IMG/VR virus record: IMGVR_UViG_3300035070_002843
Coordinates: 1-52,345 of that record
Origin: a virus
Length of the DNA: 52,345 nucleotides
Reading direction: 5' to 3' (one strand)
Part shown: positions 8,398 to 19,438 of the stretch, piece by piece
How the letters are laid out: every line of letters starts with the position of its first letter
Numbering within the stretch: position 1 is the stretch's first letter
Notes under the pieces: generated by a model
Seen by the model: the letters and a program-made list of their open reading frames with translations, nothing else
Told to the model about the DNA's origin: nothing
The model's database searches: none
Position numbers and translations under genes: made by a program

Positions 8398-10197
8398 TTA
8401 GTATATTCCGACCCAAAGAGTATCGTCGGGATCCATCGGTGTTCCTGTTGGCCCAGTTAATGCATGCGCAATTCGAATCCAAGACCCGGCCGTTAATGAT
8501 ATCGAAGGGCTCCTAGCAACACAGACGTGATCAGTTGTTGTACCACTAGTTTCACAATACATGTAAGAGCTGCCTACAATTTGACTTACAGTAGCATCAC
8601 CTAATGGCAATATGTTTGTGGACCAGGTTGACGAAACACCAATACCATCAGCAGCTCCTGTATATGATGAGCCTGTTCCAGTTGCCCAGTTCATTCTATT
8701 TGCTGTGGAGCTAAAAGCAATAGATGAATAAGTATAACCACTAGCAGTTGCCGGTGTAAAATTAAGACCGGAGGCGGGTTGAAGACCTGCTGGACTTGCT
8801 GTTGTAGTAGTCCAAGAATTTCCAGTTCCACCACCAGTATCATAAAAAATAAATTGATGTAATATTGCAGTTTTAGATGAATTTAAAACCTGAATTCCAC
8901 CAATTGGAACATCATTATAGAAGCTAGTTGCTGCTGTGAATTTAACTACAATATAAATGCTGCCAGTACCTGTATAATCAAACTGAACCTCTCCCACATC
9001 ATAAGGGCCATTATAATCAGCAGTTGTACCCATGTAAGTTTGAGAATCTATAAATCTATTAGATATCTCATAAAATGAAGTAGTGATATCTGTACCAAGT
9101 GGTGCTGCAGCATCTGTTATTGTTACCGCTGTGCTTGTAGCAAGTATTGTGCCACTAGTACTACCGTACCTAATTTCTAATGTAAATGTCTCTCCTTCTG
9201 CTGAACCCTCAGCAATTGGAGTGATATCAATTGTGCCAGAGCCGCTGGTTAGAGCAAACGAGCCTGAAAGTGTTGCTGGACTAAAATCAGCAGCACTTAC
9301 ACCACCAGATGTATTAATCGTCCAATATAGTGTACCACCACTACCGGTTGAGTCAGTTACAGTAAAGGTAACTGTATTTCCTTCGGTAATATTCGTTGTG
9401 CTTGGTGTCACAGAAGAGATAGAAGGAAATACGGATGTATCAACAATTGTTAAGGTAGTCGATCCCCACGCAGCATAACCACCGTAAGATATTGCAACTG
9501 TTAATGTCTCGGGCCCTTCAGTTACTAAATCTTCTACTGTCGTATAAGATACCTGTACAAATGTTGCGGGGCTTTGAGATCTACTAAGCGGCAAACTTCC
9601 GTTAAAATCCGCTGCACTAGCGCTACCAGTATTTGTCAGTGTAAAATTTCTAGTTCTATTGGTACCAACATTGGAAAGATTAAAACCAAGAGAAGAAGAA
9701 ACCCCTTCATTTATCGCAGATGGTGTCCAAAAAAGGTTAAGTAGTGCTGGTTTCAGAATTGTTATGGTATTTGATTCATATAACACATCACCAGAGTATC
9801 CACCTCTTAAAATTTGAAACGTATATGTTCTTGTAGACTTATTAGGATCGCCAATAAAGTCGTGTTCAATACTAAAAGTTCCACTCTGAGTAGAAGCAAT
9901 TTGTGTAAATGTGCCCTGTACAGCTCCAAGATAAAAATCAGTACTAGTTGTGGTACCGTCTACTATTTTCCAATACAGAGTTTCATTTGCTACTAATCCA
10001 CTAGAAGTAACACTATGAGAATAAACTGTATTCTCAGTTTGTGTACCACTACTATTTGTTACAGACTCTATTTTTAATACTGTTGGCCAGTTATCAAGAA
10101 CTCTGGCATTATAATTGTCAAATGTATCGTGTACACCATTACCATTATTTGTAGTTACGCCTTGACGTGGACCTATTATATTACTATTTCTTCTCAT
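8398..10197 (-). CDS. virion tail protein with Calx-beta-like beta-sandwich repeats
   Basis: 599 residues. The N-terminus (MRRNSNIIGPRQGVTT) is a short conserved lead typical of marine T4-like tail proteins. Residues from about 40 to 330 hold three or more beta-rich repeats with Calx-beta-like features (I-EG, A-DF, TEGPETLTV, EGETFTLEI). The C-terminal 230 residues form another beta-rich domain rich in Ser, Thr, Gly and Trp, possibly for ligand binding. No signal peptide or transmembrane segment. It lies 1 base after the glycine-rich adhesin gene and 14 bases before the next gene, so it is in the same late operon. Likely a fibre or baseplate-periphery protein; exact position in the virion is unknown. 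Confidence 0.75.
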   Translation of the reverse strand: MRRNSNIIGPRQGVTTNNGNGVHDTFDNYNARVLDNWPTVLKIESVTNSSGTQTENTVYSHSVTSSGLVANETLYWKIVDGTTTSTDFYLGAVQGTFTQIASTQSGTFSIEHDFIGDPNKSTRTYTFQILRGGYSGDVLYESNTITILKPALLNLFWTPSAINEGVSSSLGFNLSNVGTNRTRNFTLTNTGSASAADFNGSLPLSRSQSPATFVQVSYTTVEDLVTEGPETLTVAISYGGYAAWGSTTLTIVDTSVFPSISSVTPSTTNITEGNTVTFTVTDSTGSGGTLYWTINTSGGVSAADFSPATLSGSFALTSGSGTIDITPIAEGSAEGETFTLEIRYGSTSGTILATSTAVTITDAAAPLGTDITTSFYEISNRFIDSQTYMGTTADYNGPYDVGEVQFDYTGTGSIYIVVKFTAATSFYNDVPIGGIQVLNSSKTAILHQFIFYDTGGGTGNSWTTTTASPAGLQPASGLNFTPATASGYTYSSIAFSSTANRMNWATGTGSSYTGAADGIGVSSTWSTNILPLGDATVSQIVGSSYMYCETSGTTTDHVCVARSPSISLTAGSWIRIAHALTGPTGTPMDPDDTLWVGIY

Positions 10198-10198
10198 T

Positions 10199-11164
10199 TT
10201 AATTCCGAGTTATAATTACCAGGCCATGGCCGGAATTATATGCAGCAGTATTAGATTGGTTAGAGCCTGCATTATAGGATCCAGCCCCAAAAGTAGGAAA
10301 TGTATTGTTATACTGGTTAGCACTAACTACCCTACCGCCCGAATATCCACCGCCACCACCGCCTTCCCAACGAGTTCCGCCACCACCGCCAAAACCGCCA
10401 TCTCCTCCGCCAACGCCAGTATCGCCTGCACCACCAACACCACCGTTTGTAAAGGAAAGTCCCGGGGTTGAATTACCGGTTGTTGGATTGCCTCCATTAC
10501 CGGTGTAACCACCACCACCTGAGCCACGCGCACCCAGTCCGCCGAGTGTGCCGCCAGTGACGTTACTATTGTTTGATAATCCATCAGGAGCCTGAGTATT
10601 CCAGCTTCCCCAGCTTTCACCGTTGCCGCCACCCGCAGTAACTAATAAAACGGCGGTAGTTTGATTAAGAACATATGAGCCTCCTCCGCCGCCGCCTGCA
10701 TAATTGCCGCCGATCACGCCGCCGTTTAGACCTTTCTGGCCTACAAGAATACTTAAAACGTCGTTTTTGGTTAACGAAAAATCTCCAATCATTCTTGCAC
10801 CCTTTCCTGTTCTTATAGGTTTGCCTTGGCCAAGGCTAGCTTCACCTTGTCCTCCTTCAGCCCCGCGTGCTTCTATAGTATAGTTTGCGCTGTCTGGTAC
10901 CCTCCAATACATTATTCCACTTACAACATTGAAATATGTTGAATTCGATACCCACCCTGTATCGCCATTAATAACTAATCCTGCTTGTGCCTGAGCAAGA
11001 GTAGGGCCAAGTCTTCCAGATGCAGCATCTGGAGTAAATGATACTGAATTGATAGAATAAAGAGAATCACCAATCAATTGTGAAGCGATGATATCATATA
11101 CTCCTTGTTTTTCACTAAGATCACCTGGACCCACTAAGCCACCATTTTTGGTATAATACCCCAT
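10199..11164 (-). CDS. glycine-rich adhesin-like tail protein
   Basis: 321 residues. The first 110 (MGYYTKNGGLVGPGDLSEKQ) are a compact conserved module. From about residue 110 to 300 the protein becomes very glycine-rich, with runs such as AGGGGGGSY, GGDGGFGGGGG and EGGGGGGYSGG separated by short variable loops, ending in GHGLVIITRN. This resembles the glycine-rich domain of ALK-type proteins and, in general design, the polyglycine-helix sandwich of gp38-type T-even adhesins, where short loops bind receptors. The GGN codons make this stretch much more GC-rich than its neighbours. It sits amid fibre genes. Receptor-binding role is inferred. Confidence 0.75.
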   Translation of the reverse strand: MGYYTKNGGLVGPGDLSEKQGVYDIIASQLIGDSLYSINSVSFTPDAASGRLGPTLAQAQAGLVINGDTGWVSNSTYFNVVSGIMYWRVPDSANYTIEARGAEGGQGEASLGQGKPIRTGKGARMIGDFSLTKNDVLSILVGQKGLNGGVIGGNYAGGGGGGSYVLNQTTAVLLVTAGGGNGESWGSWNTQAPDGLSNNSNVTGGTLGGLGARGSGGGGYTGNGGNPTTGNSTPGLSFTNGGVGGAGDTGVGGGDGGFGGGGGTRWEGGGGGGYSGGRVVSANQYNNTFPTFGAGSYNAGSNQSNTAAYNSGHGLVIITRN

Positions 11165-11176
11165 ACTCTAAAATCC

Positions 11177-11539
11177 TTAAGAGATTATTTCATATGAACA
11201 CACAGCGCTTAAGTCACTGTTTGCACTGGCTTGGAGATAAATTGCATCGTTCTCTTCCAAGTAAACACTAGTATCTTTTGATATTACAACCAACGTTGCA
11301 TCTGCTGGAACACTAATCGTGTATGCAAGATAATATGCAGTTGCACCATTTTTATAGACATAAGCGGTAATATCAGCCGCATTAGTGCCATCAATGTTTG
11401 CAACTATGAGTGAATTTATTTTTAAAATTGTTCCTGAAGCCGCAGCATTAGAAACAATTGCTGTTGCTGATGTTGTTACGGCTTGGCCAGTTACCTTACC
11501 ATATACACCAGCAACACTTACTATATTTGGGTTTGCCAT
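11177..11539 (-). CDS. small virion structural protein, beta-rich
   Basis: 120 residues (MANPNIVSVAGVYGKVTGQAV). Predicted all-beta, with a pattern of hydrophobic strands (ILKINSLIVANIDG, AADITAYVYKNG, YYLAYTISVPADATLVVIS). Small proteins of this type are common in marine T4-like phage fibre clusters and look like single jelly-roll or beta-sandwich virion decorations. No enzymatic motif. It lies between the collagen-like protein and the glycine-rich adhesin, with short gaps on both sides, in a single leftward operon. Function in the particle is unknown. Confidence 0.65.
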   Translation of the reverse strand: MANPNIVSVAGVYGKVTGQAVTTSATAIVSNAAASGTILKINSLIVANIDGTNAADITAYVYKNGATAYYLAYTISVPADATLVVISKDTSVYLEENDAIYLQASANSDLSAVCSYEIIS

Positions 11540-11552
11540 TTAAATTTTCCTT

Positions 11553-11942
11553 TTAACCAAAAACCATTGCCATAGCAATTGCTACACCGATACCACCAGC
11601 AGGCCCCTCCGGCCCGGTAGGACCCGGATCACCACTGTCGCCTTTTAGCCCCTGCACACCTTGTATACCCTGAATGCCTTGGATACCTTGTATGCCCTGA
11701 GACCCCTGTGGGCCTGTAGTACTACCAGAAGCAACGACTGTATTACCGTCTGTGAGATATAAGGTCAAAACACCAGTTAGACTATTAACACCAGCACTAT
11801 CTACTGTTAATGAAGCTCCAGTAGGAATTCTCCAATAAGATCTATCAGAATCCCATTGGTATGTTACAGTTCCACCACCAGCACCCGTAATATCATACGT
11901 ATCATTGTGTGCAGGTGATGCTGGGAAATTAATTGCGGCCAT
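11553..11942 (-). CDS. collagen-like short fibre protein
   Basis: 129 residues. The N-terminal part (residues 1-72) is beta-rich with an aromatic [10 protein letters not shown] motif. Residues 77-115 are a collagen-like G-X-Y tract ([19 protein letters not shown], then [14 protein letters not shown]). The C-terminus is a short hydrophobic cap ([14 protein letters not shown]) that may nucleate trimerisation. Its ATG at 11942 lies inside the 3' end of the long-fibre gene with a 14-base overlap in another frame, which suggests coupled translation. Likely a trimeric spacer or small fibre on the tail. The GIQ repeats are also near-identical in DNA, so copy number may vary. Confidence 0.75.
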   Translation of the reverse strand: MAAINFPASPAHNDTYDITGAGGGTVTYQWDSDRSYWRIPTGASLTVDSAGVNSLTGVLTLYLTDGNTVVASGSTTGPQGSQGIQGIQGIQGIQGVQGLKGDSGDPGPTGPEGPAGGIGVAIAMAMVFG

Positions 11943-14900
11943 TAACTATCTCCATCAATTGTTTTACTTGTAATTTCAAATCATCTATCTCTTTTGTATT
12001 AGATTTAACTGCTTCTATCAACACTCCAACCAACCCACCATAATTAACGGTCTTGGTTTGCATTTCATCATTAAGTGTTTTAGACGCTCTTGGTAATACC
12101 TTTTCAACCTGTTGGGCAATCAAGCCTAAATCAGGCTCACCATTCTTATCAAAGAACACACCTTCAAGTTGCTTAACAATATCTATTGCATTGCTAATTG
12201 GTTCAATATTCGTCTTAATTCTAGCGTCTGAAGTTGTATTAAAGTTTGCAGCAGTAACGTCACCAGTAAAGGTACCATCTACAGCAGAAATATTACCCGC
12301 AAAGGTACCGTTACTATCAACAATTAAATCACCAGTAATAATAACATCAGTGCCAGAGTCTCTTAAATTAGCCAGTGATGAACCACCACCACCGCCACCA
12401 CCACCAATTTGTACCCATTGACTGGTATCAGAATCGGTGTAGTAAATAAACAGTGTTGCACTGGTCTCATCAAACCATAAATCACCATCAGAAGCAGATC
12501 CGGGCGGATTTAAATCAGTAGTAACTGATGAACCAGCAGCAATTACAATGTCACCAGAACCTAATATGGAACTACCATTAATTGTTTTAATATTAGTGCC
12601 AGATACAAGTGTTGCTTGTTTACCCGCCAAAGCAGTTGTTACAGTGCCTGCAAAATTACTATCATCACCAAGAGCTGCAGCCAATTCATTTAGTGTGTCC
12701 AATGCAACTGGCGCACCATCAACCAGATTATTAATTGCAGTGGAAATCTGAGTATTAACATAGGCAGAATCCGTAAAATCTGCAGTCGTATATGTTATCT
12801 GCCGTGTCTGAACATATGTAGAATCAACCGTTGATGATATCAATCCAATTACGGTTGCGGAATCAGTGCCACCAGCAATTAATCCACCATTATAGAATAA
12901 TGTACCACCGACGGAATAAAGTTTATTGGTAGTAACATTTGGTGAAGAAGATGAATCAGCAAGTGTAACATTACCAAGGCTTAAATTACCAGATGTTTTA
13001 TCAAATGTAAACCTTGTAGTGCCATTATCAGTGATGATGAAACCCGTGGCGGCCGCTTCCAGCTCCAGTTCCATAGTGTTATTAACACCATTGTAGAACA
13101 TTACAACGTCATCTGAAGAACCAAATCTTAGATGCTCAATAGTAGCCGAACCATCGCCAAAGTCAATAACGCTGGGATAAATTGAACCACCACTTAAATT
13201 ACCATAGGAAAGAAAATTGGTGGCTGGGTTATAGTAAAGATTTGGATCTACACCTAACCCATAATTTCCCGTGGTATAGCCAGCAGCAAATGGAATATAG
13301 TAATTGGCGTTTGTACTAGTATTTGTTAACGTGACATTCGTAGCAACTAGAGCATTTGTAGCATTATCAACACTATCAACCAGACCGTTGACGTATGCTG
13401 AATTAATAACACCTTGAACCGTAGTGCTATCCAAATAGTTAGCGTCATTTACAAATGTGCTAACATTACTAGGTGTGTTGGTAAAGTTATTATAATCTAA
13501 ATGATAAGCACTATTCTGACCACCAAGTGTATCGGCATCAATTGTGAGTGCATTAATAAACGCAGCATCTACATCAGAGATAATGATTGAACTTGCAGTG
13601 GCAGAATCAATATAGTCATTACCAAATGACGGTATCGTCGGTGTGTTGGTAAAGTTGTTATAGTTTAGATAATAACTACCGTCTTGGCTATCCAATTTAA
13701 GCGCGTTAGTAGCATTACCAGTAAATGTGGAAGCAACTAAATTACTTGTTGATTTATTGAATGTATATCTTACAACACCGTTATCGGTAATAATGAAACT
13801 TTGAGCAGCTGCTTCAAGTTCTAGTTCAAAAGTATTGTCAGCACCAGTATAGTACAGTTTGGCATCCCGACTGTTACCAAAATTTACAGAGTTACTAGGG
13901 TCAGGACCAGACTTGTCACTTAAAACTATTTTATCAGGATATAAATTAGTTACATAACTGTTGGTAGAATAGTAAGTGGTTGCATATAATGTATTAGAGT
14001 AGGTGTCATAAGTTAGCAAGCCAACACTTAATCCATAATTTCCGGTGCCGTTTGAATCTGCAAACACAATGTGTTGGATATTAGCACCAAAATCGGATAA
14101 GTATGTTAGACCAACTTGTTCAGAAATTAATGCATTTGTTGCGTTATCAACACTATCAACTAAGCCGTTGACGTATGCTGAATTAATAACACCCGGTACA
14201 GTGGTACTATCCAAATAATTGGCATCGTTTACAAATGTAGTTACATTCGTAGGAACATTTGTAAAGTTATTATAATTTAAGTAATACGCGCCATTTTGGT
14301 TATTCAACAAGGCGGCGTTTGATGCGGTACCTGTTAATGCAGCGGTAATTGTACCAGCAGTAAAGTTACCACTTACGTCACGAGCAACGATTGCGGAACC
14401 AGTGTTAGCAGATGTTGCCGTTGTGGCAGCGTTCTGAACTTTACCTGCAGTACTTATTGTTGCAAGTTTTGTATCTTCAATTGCTGCGGCAGAATTAATA
14501 TCAGCATTAATAATTGAGTTAGCCGTAATTGCAGCGCTGAGTACCACATTACCAGTACCATCAAATGATATTGCAGAAGCGGTAACATCACCAGTAATAG
14601 AGAAGTTTCTACCTGAGCTCAAGGCTGAGGCAGTAGAAGCATTACCCGTCACATCGCCAGTTAGAGCACCCTCAAACCCTGAGGCCATCAAGATGCCTAA
14701 ACTTGAGTCTGTTACATTAATCACACCCGTTGGTGATGAGTCATATTCGTCAATAACTTTCCACTTTTCGTCAGAGACATCAAAGAAGAAACCCATGTGT
14801 GTATAACCCACACCTGAGGTGCCTGTGTTTCTATTTGTAAAGAAACCAGTATCAACATTTATTGGTGATGCAGTGCCTGACCATCTATCACCCGAATCGT

Positions 14901-17900
14901 GGCCGGTAGATGTACCGAAATCAACCGAAATATTATCAGCAGAGTGGATAAGTTGTGCTGAACCAGTAATGTTTTGTTTAGTTAGAACTGGTGATGTAAA
15001 TGCACTATCATTACCAAGTGCAACTTCAAATGTATCAACACCACCCGCACCAGTTCCTACACCATCAATACGAACATAGTAAGTCTGAGGTGCTAGGCCT
15101 GTGAAGTGACCTGCAAAAAATGCATCATCAAGACCAGTACCAGTAAAGACTGTTCCTGCCTCACCGATCGCGTCGCCTTCATTGAGACGATAGAATGGAG
15201 CACCTTGTGTCACATTCGCTTGACCGACAGTGGTTTGTGTTCCAAGAACCGTTAGGTTACCATCAACTTGTAGGTCTGTTCCAATATGTGCAGAGGTTCT
15301 TACACGGAATGAATTTACTGAGTGATTCTGTTGATTAACAAGCAAGATGCCCGTGTTAGAGTCACCAGTTTCAACAACCCAACCCAAACACATTGGATAG
15401 TTTGGATATGTTGGAGATGCGTTCTGAACCAGGCCAGGGCCAAGACCCACAAAGAAGTTTGTTCCGTTTGATAAACCTGTAGTATTGACTTCGGTTAACT
15501 GACCCGCAATGAGACAGTGCCCATAAGAATTATCCGGAATATCCTGTGCGGCGATACCTTGTGCGTTATATGCATTTACATCCGTTGCGTCAGCAAGGGC
15601 CACAGTTGGCACATTAATTACACCTGACGTATAATTACCAGAGAAGTAGAGTGGCTGACCTTTCCGAATCAACGCGCCAGTATCATTCCACACACGTTGG
15701 TGTTCCTGAATACCGAGCTCGTGGACCATACCAGTAATGTCATCATTATAGTTCAGTGTCTTATGCGCGTTATCATAATACAATAAACCTTCAGAGTATG
15801 GTTGATGTGAATCGAACCGAGTTGTATCGAACTGAACATTTAATAGTGATGCCGAATCTGCTTCAAGTTTACCTGAAACTTTAAGTCTATCTGAAATACG
15901 TAGATATTCAAAGTGTTCGGTAAATGGATCAACAAGGATTGAGCCGGTTGATGAATCGACCCTAATAACTTTACCAATATGGATGGGATAACCATCATCA
16001 ACGGTAACATTAGTGGTTGTAAACTTACCAGCAGAGTCTGCAGAAAGATAAACATCAGCACCAGCAATCAAACCACCAGTGTTTAGATCTCTTACAAGAC
16101 CAAAACGAGTGACGTAACCGTGAGCATTATCAACCATATCCATGGTTGCCATTGCGACAGTACCAGATACTGCAACATCAGCTTTGGCCTTTGTAATTTT
16201 CGGATGTTGCCCATGCGCAGTACCAGAGATATAAACAATGTCACCATTGCTGACCGTTCCACCCGTTTGGTTGTGTACATAAATTAAGGATTCTTGGCCA
16301 ATATTAATTGTAACTTCACTATTACCTTCATTGGTTGTGGGTGTGAAACTCAAGCCTTTCTGTGGGTCTGAGTCCCAATACAACGCACCAGATACGGATG
16401 AATATGTTCCAGGGGTTGCGTTAAAATTAATACCACCAACGTTGGCAGAATCAACCGTTACTTTGCCGAAAATAACATCACTTGTGCTGTCAACAGTCTG
16501 TCCGATTTCAACAGTACCATCTGTAATCGTCACACCCGTACCACCGGTAAAGTGAGCTCTTGTTTCAGTAGCGCTAGGGCCAGTATAGGTAAACACACCA
16601 GTGCCATTATTGTAAACAAGTGAACCATCACCACCAGCGTCGGTAGCACTTACCGAATTCTTTGCATCACTATCAGCACGTGCCGTAGTATAGTAAAGAT
16701 TATCACCTTCAGTCAATGTTGTTGTTGTATATGGATCAAGTGTAATTACATCACCAAATGAATTTCCATCAGCAGTTGAAACGGTAAATGTGCCCGTTGC
16801 AGAATCAAAGTTTGTACCAGTTACACCAGCAACAGTTACTGAACCTGCCGAATCCAATTGACCTTGTGCGTTAACGGTAAACACTGGAATTTCTGTTGAT
16901 GAACCATATGTCCCACCGGTAACACCAGTATTGGTAATGCTTAGTGTATTGGTGCCATCATTATAGGAAAGGCCCGTACCATCTAAAGCCGCTTCATCCA
17001 ATGCGACATTAAAGTCAGAATCAAAATTGGCCTTAGTATAAACCTGTTCAACATCAAATGTAAACTCACCAGTTGATGAATTATATGATAAATCACCACC
17101 AGCAGAGAAATATCCGCGTATTGTTTGTGTTGATTGACTAGTAGCTAATCTACCATCAAATGCACTATCTGCACGAGCAGTAGTATAGTAAAGATTATCA
17201 CCCTCAGCCAGTGTCGTTGTCGTGTATGGATCCAATGTTGCAACGGTAGTAAATGAATTACCATCAGCGGTATTGATCGTGAACTGCCCATTGGATGAAT
17301 CAAAGTTAAAATTAGTAACACCAGCCACCAATACTGTACCGATGGAATCGATTTGACCTCTATCGTTAACTGTAAAAACTGGGATCTGTGTTGATGAACC
17401 ATATGTTCCTGAGTCAACACCGGTGGCGGTAATGCTTAATTTATTAGTATTATTATCATAGGATAAACCATCGCCATTGATTGCTGCGTCATCAAGTGCA
17501 GAGTTAAAATCAGAATCAAAGTTTGATTTTGTATAAACTTGCTCAACATCAAATGAGAATATACCAGAACCTTCATCATAAGTAAGATCACCTTCGGCCG
17601 AAAAATAACCACGAACAGTAGCTACTGTTGTTAAATCACCAAGATCATTATCAAACCTAGCACGAGTATAATAGAGATTATCACCTGCACCTTCGGTAAG
17701 ATCATCGGTCGTTTTAGTAGCTAATCTAGTATCAAATGCAGAATCTGCTCTTGCGGTGCTATAATAAAGATTACTACCTTCAGCCAAATCACTCGTTGTA
17801 TTGCCATCCAAATTAAATGGGGCTGGATTACCTAATGAATCCTTTACAGCAAATGATCCACCTTGATCTTGTAAGCTAATACCACCCAAATAAATTGTAG

Positions 17901-18426
17901 AGCCACTTAGATAAAGGCTTTTCCATTTTAAGCTTGGTGTGCCCAGATCATAGGCACTATCGGTTAAAGGTATTAAATTTGAACCAATTCTGGTTAAGTA
18001 ATACGCAGATAACTCTGAACTATCAATGTTTAGTGTATTCGTTGCATTATCATATGTAAGCCCACTGCCACCAATAGCGGCTTCATCCAATGCAATATTA
18101 AAGTCTGAATCAAAATTTGACTTGGTATAAATCTGTTCAACATCAAATGAGAATGTACCAGTGGCTGAATCATAATTTAAATCACCACCACCACTGAATA
18201 ACGATCTTATGGCCTGACGAGGGACGGTGTCAGAAAAACCAAGGACTATAAAATTACTAGTAGCTGAATCATAAACTAAAATATCACCTTCGGATTTACC
18301 AGTGGTACTAACACCCGCAACACCTGTATTAATATTTACAGAAGCTGTAATTCTTTTAACTGCTGGTACACCAACTGTAACTCGTTTTACTATTGTATTG
18401 CCAGAGGATACTATTTTTGTAGCCAT
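11929..18426 (-). CDS. giant tail fibre with C-terminal S74 self-cleaving chaperone
   Basis: 2165 residues, the largest gene here. The N-terminus ([15 protein letters not shown]) is followed by repeated beta-segments with the signatures [16 protein letters not shown] and [17 protein letters not shown], several internal beta domains, and repeats ending in [14 protein letters not shown]. The last 100 residues from S2066 ([38 protein letters not shown]) match the intramolecular chaperone (peptidase S74) of endosialidase-type fibres. In that family the chaperone trimerises the fibre and then cuts itself off at the Ser of SD-R-K; both Ser and Lys are present here. Likely the long tail fibre. A late promoter core lies upstream of the preceding small gene. 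Confidence 0.85.
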   Translation of the reverse strand: MATKIVSSGNTIVKRVTVGVPAVKRITASVNINTGVAGVSTTGKSEGDILVYDSATSNFIVLGFSDTVPRQAIRSLFSGGGDLNYDSATGTFSFDVEQIYTKSNFDSDFNIALDEAAIGGSGLTYDNATNTLNIDSSELSAYYLTRIGSNLIPLTDSAYDLGTPSLKWKSLYLSGSTIYLGGISLQDQGGSFAVKDSLGNPAPFNLDGNTTSDLAEGSNLYYSTARADSAFDTRLATKTTDDLTEGAGDNLYYTRARFDNDLGDLTTVATVRGYFSAEGDLTYDEGSGIFSFDVEQVYTKSNFDSDFNSALDDAAINGDGLSYDNNTNKLSITATGVDSGTYGSSTQIPVFTVNDRGQIDSIGTVLVAGVTNFNFDSSNGQFTINTADGNSFTTVATLDPYTTTTLAEGDNLYYTTARADSAFDGRLATSQSTQTIRGYFSAGGDLSYNSSTGEFTFDVEQVYTKANFDSDFNVALDEAALDGTGLSYNDGTNTLSITNTGVTGGTYGSSTEIPVFTVNAQGQLDSAGSVTVAGVTGTNFDSATGTFTVSTADGNSFGDVITLDPYTTTTLTEGDNLYYTTARADSDAKNSVSATDAGGDGSLVYNNGTGVFTYTGPSATETRAHFTGGTGVTITDGTVEIGQTVDSTSDVIFGKVTVDSANVGGINFNATPGTYSSVSGALYWDSDPQKGLSFTPTTNEGNSEVTINIGQESLIYVHNQTGGTVSNGDIVYISGTAHGQHPKITKAKADVAVSGTVAMATMDMVDNAHGYVTRFGLVRDLNTGGLIAGADVYLSADSAGKFTTTNVTVDDGYPIHIGKVIRVDSSTGSILVDPFTEHFEYLRISDRLKVSGKLEADSASLLNVQFDTTRFDSHQPYSEGLLYYDNAHKTLNYNDDITGMVHELGIQEHQRVWNDTGALIRKGQPLYFSGNYTSGVINVPTVALADATDVNAYNAQGIAAQDIPDNSYGHCLIAGQLTEVNTTGLSNGTNFFVGLGPGLVQNASPTYPNYPMCLGWVVETGDSNTGILLVNQQNHSVNSFRVRTSAHIGTDLQVDGNLTVLGTQTTVGQANVTQGAPFYRLNEGDAIGEAGTVFTGTGLDDAFFAGHFTGLAPQTYYVRIDGVGTGAGGVDTFEVALGNDSAFTSPVLTKQNITGSAQLIHSADNISVDFGTSTGHDSGDRWSGTASPINVDTGFFTNRNTGTSGVGYTHMGFFFDVSDEKWKVIDEYDSSPTGVINVTDSSLGILMASGFEGALTGDVTGNASTASALSSGRNFSITGDVTASAISFDGTGNVVLSAAITANSIINADINSAAAIEDTKLATISTAGKVQNAATTATSANTGSAIVARDVSGNFTAGTITAALTGTASNAALLNNQNGAYYLNYNNFTNVPTNVTTFVNDANYLDSTTVPGVINSAYVNGLVDSVDNATNALISEQVGLTYLSDFGANIQHIVFADSNGTGNYGLSVGLLTYDTYSNTLYATTYYSTNSYVTNLYPDKIVLSDKSGPDPSNSVNFGNSRDAKLYYTGADNTFELELEAAAQSFIITDNGVVRYTFNKSTSNLVASTFTGNATNALKLDSQDGSYYLNYNNFTNTPTIPSFGNDYIDSATASSIIISDVDAAFINALTIDADTLGGQNSAYHLDYNNFTNTPSNVSTFVNDANYLDSTTVQGVINSAYVNGLVDSVDNATNALVATNVTLTNTSTNANYYIPFAAGYTTGNYGLGVDPNLYYNPATNFLSYGNLSGGSIYPSVIDFGDGSATIEHLRFGSSDDVVMFYNGVNNTMELELEAAATGFIITDNGTTRFTFDKTSGNLSLGNVTLADSSSSPNVTTNKLYSVGGTLFYNGGLIAGGTDSATVIGLISSTVDSTYVQTRQITYTTADFTDSAYVNTQISTAINNLVDGAPVALDTLNELAAALGDDSNFAGTVTTALAGKQATLVSGTNIKTINGSSILGSGDIVIAAGSSVTTDLNPPGSASDGDLWFDETSATLFIYYTDSDTSQWVQIGGGGGGGGSSLANLRDSGTDVIITGDLIVDSNGTFAGNISAVDGTFTGDVTAANFNTTSDARIKTNIEPISNAIDIVKQLEGVFFDKNGEPDLGLIAQQVEKVLPRASKTLNDEMQTKTVNYGGLVGVLIEAVKSNTKEIDDLKLQVKQLMEIVNGRN

Positions 18427-18433
18427 TTATTAA

Positions 18434-18787
18434 TTACCTTGTGACGGATGGTGTGACTTGGATGCGACCTTCTAGAATTCTTTCTACAATTGTATCGCCA
18501 CTACTATCAAGATATGATAGTTCAACATCATATACATATCTCCCAGCCTTTAATACATCCGTCTGAGTATTTGTCAACGATAGTGAAACCATACCATCAG
18601 TAGGGTCTGTGCTGATGCCTGTAGTAAACGACACTGTATCTGAAGAATCACTATTATAGTTCTTCTTCATCTTAGCCGTAACATTATGATTGGTTAAATC
18701 CTTTGTTGCGCCTGATGTGTTTAATAGGTGCAACTCTATCGTGACGTCAGTACCCTGATCGATACTGAACTCTTCATAGGTGGCCAT
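18434..18787 (-). CDS. small Ig-like virion protein
   Basis: 117 residues (MATYEEFSIDQGTDVTIELHL). The protein looks like one immunoglobulin-like beta-sandwich, similar in layout to the N-terminal domain of baseplate upper proteins: an initial strand, DLTNHNVTAKMKKNYNS, then KAGRYVYDVELSYLDSSGD and a final strand. Similar small proteins precede fibre genes in marine T4-like phages. It is the first gene after a late promoter core and lies 7 bases before the giant fibre gene, so it may attach or cap that fibre. This role is inferred from position only. Confidence 0.65.
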   Translation of the reverse strand: MATYEEFSIDQGTDVTIELHLLNTSGATKDLTNHNVTAKMKKNYNSDSSDTVSFTTGISTDPTDGMVSLSLTNTQTDVLKAGRYVYDVELSYLDSSGDTIVERILEGRIQVTPSVTR

Positions 18788-18841
18788 GAAATACTCCCTG
18801 TAATTTCCTTGTCGGACGCAACATCACGTCCCTGCCCAAAC

Positions 18842-18849
18842 TATTTATA
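18842..18849 (-). promoter_or_regulatory. T4-type late promoter core (TATAAATA)
   Basis: Exact TATAAATA on the minus strand in the 74-base gap upstream of the Ig-like protein, 54 bases before its ATG. It would drive the whole fibre and adhesion operon leftward. Confidence 0.65.
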
Positions 18850-18861
18850 CATTAAATGAGT

Positions 18862-19425
18862 TTAGAACCCTATTATCATAAATCGTCTATAATTAGTTGT
18901 TTGCAACTCCATGGACTCAATAATATTTAAATTTAAGGAGTCTTCAAACTCTTTTAATGAGTTTTTACAATTCGTGTGACCCTGAATACCATAATAGTCA
19001 TTGCTTTGTACTATGGTTAGTTGTTTACGAGTTCTTTTATCTAAAAACTTATTTAATTCAATATCGTTGATATGTTCACACGCAGTACAAATAACTTGTT
19101 TATATAAATTTGGATCAATATCGCTCATTCGTCGAGTACTGTGTTTTAACCGTGGGTATAATTGCTGACCAATTTTCTTACATTTTGGATCCATATCACA
19201 TATAGTAATATCGTCACACATATCATTGCTGATTAGCATATCACCTAAAAATCCATACCAACCACCAACAATAACGGTAGGAGTATTAGTAATATATTTA
19301 AAGCAACTTTCAATCAACCATTCTTTACTAAAAACTTGATTCTGATTAACAGAGTTAATAATATCTTTGATGAGTGTAATATCATCACAGCAATTAATTA
19401 CATCTAATATGTTTTTATAGTTCAT
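18862..19425 (-). CDS. class I SAM methyltransferase-like protein
   Basis: 187 residues. Residues 49-62 (PTVIVGGWYGFLGD) form a Rossmann-type glycine-rich loop after a beta-strand. Residues 73-80 (ITICDMDP) fit the acidic end of strand 2 that binds SAM ribose, and VICTACEHIN near 111-120 fits the strand-4 motif region. This is the expected order for a class I methyltransferase, though the domain is small and lacks an obvious substrate domain. It is transcribed away from the glycosyltransferase genes, with only 13 bases between the two starts. Substrate is unknown; methylation of a sugar or small molecule in the same cassette is a guess. Confidence 0.6.
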   Translation of the reverse strand: MNYKNILDVINCCDDITLIKDIINSVNQNQVFSKEWLIESCFKYITNTPTVIVGGWYGFLGDMLISNDMCDDITICDMDPKCKKIGQQLYPRLKHSTRRMSDIDPNLYKQVICTACEHINDIELNKFLDKRTRKQLTIVQSNDYYGIQGHTNCKNSLKEFEDSLNLNIIESMELQTTNYRRFMIIGF

Positions 19426-19438
19426 ATAGATATTTATT

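Noticed and set aside
8384-8482. Longer start of the small assembly-type protein (191 residues)
   Set aside because: It overlaps the upstream gene by 85 bases, whereas the ATG at 8383 has a ribosome binding site and the family-like start.
10305-10632. Proline-rich and Val/Ala-rich frames in the glycine-rich gene
   Set aside because: Frame shadows of GGN codons; the glycine-rich frame is the one with a conserved N-terminus.
12053-12421. Plus-strand frame opposite the S74 domain
   Set aside because: Shadow of the fibre gene; no ribosome binding site and proline run from the opposite Gly codons.
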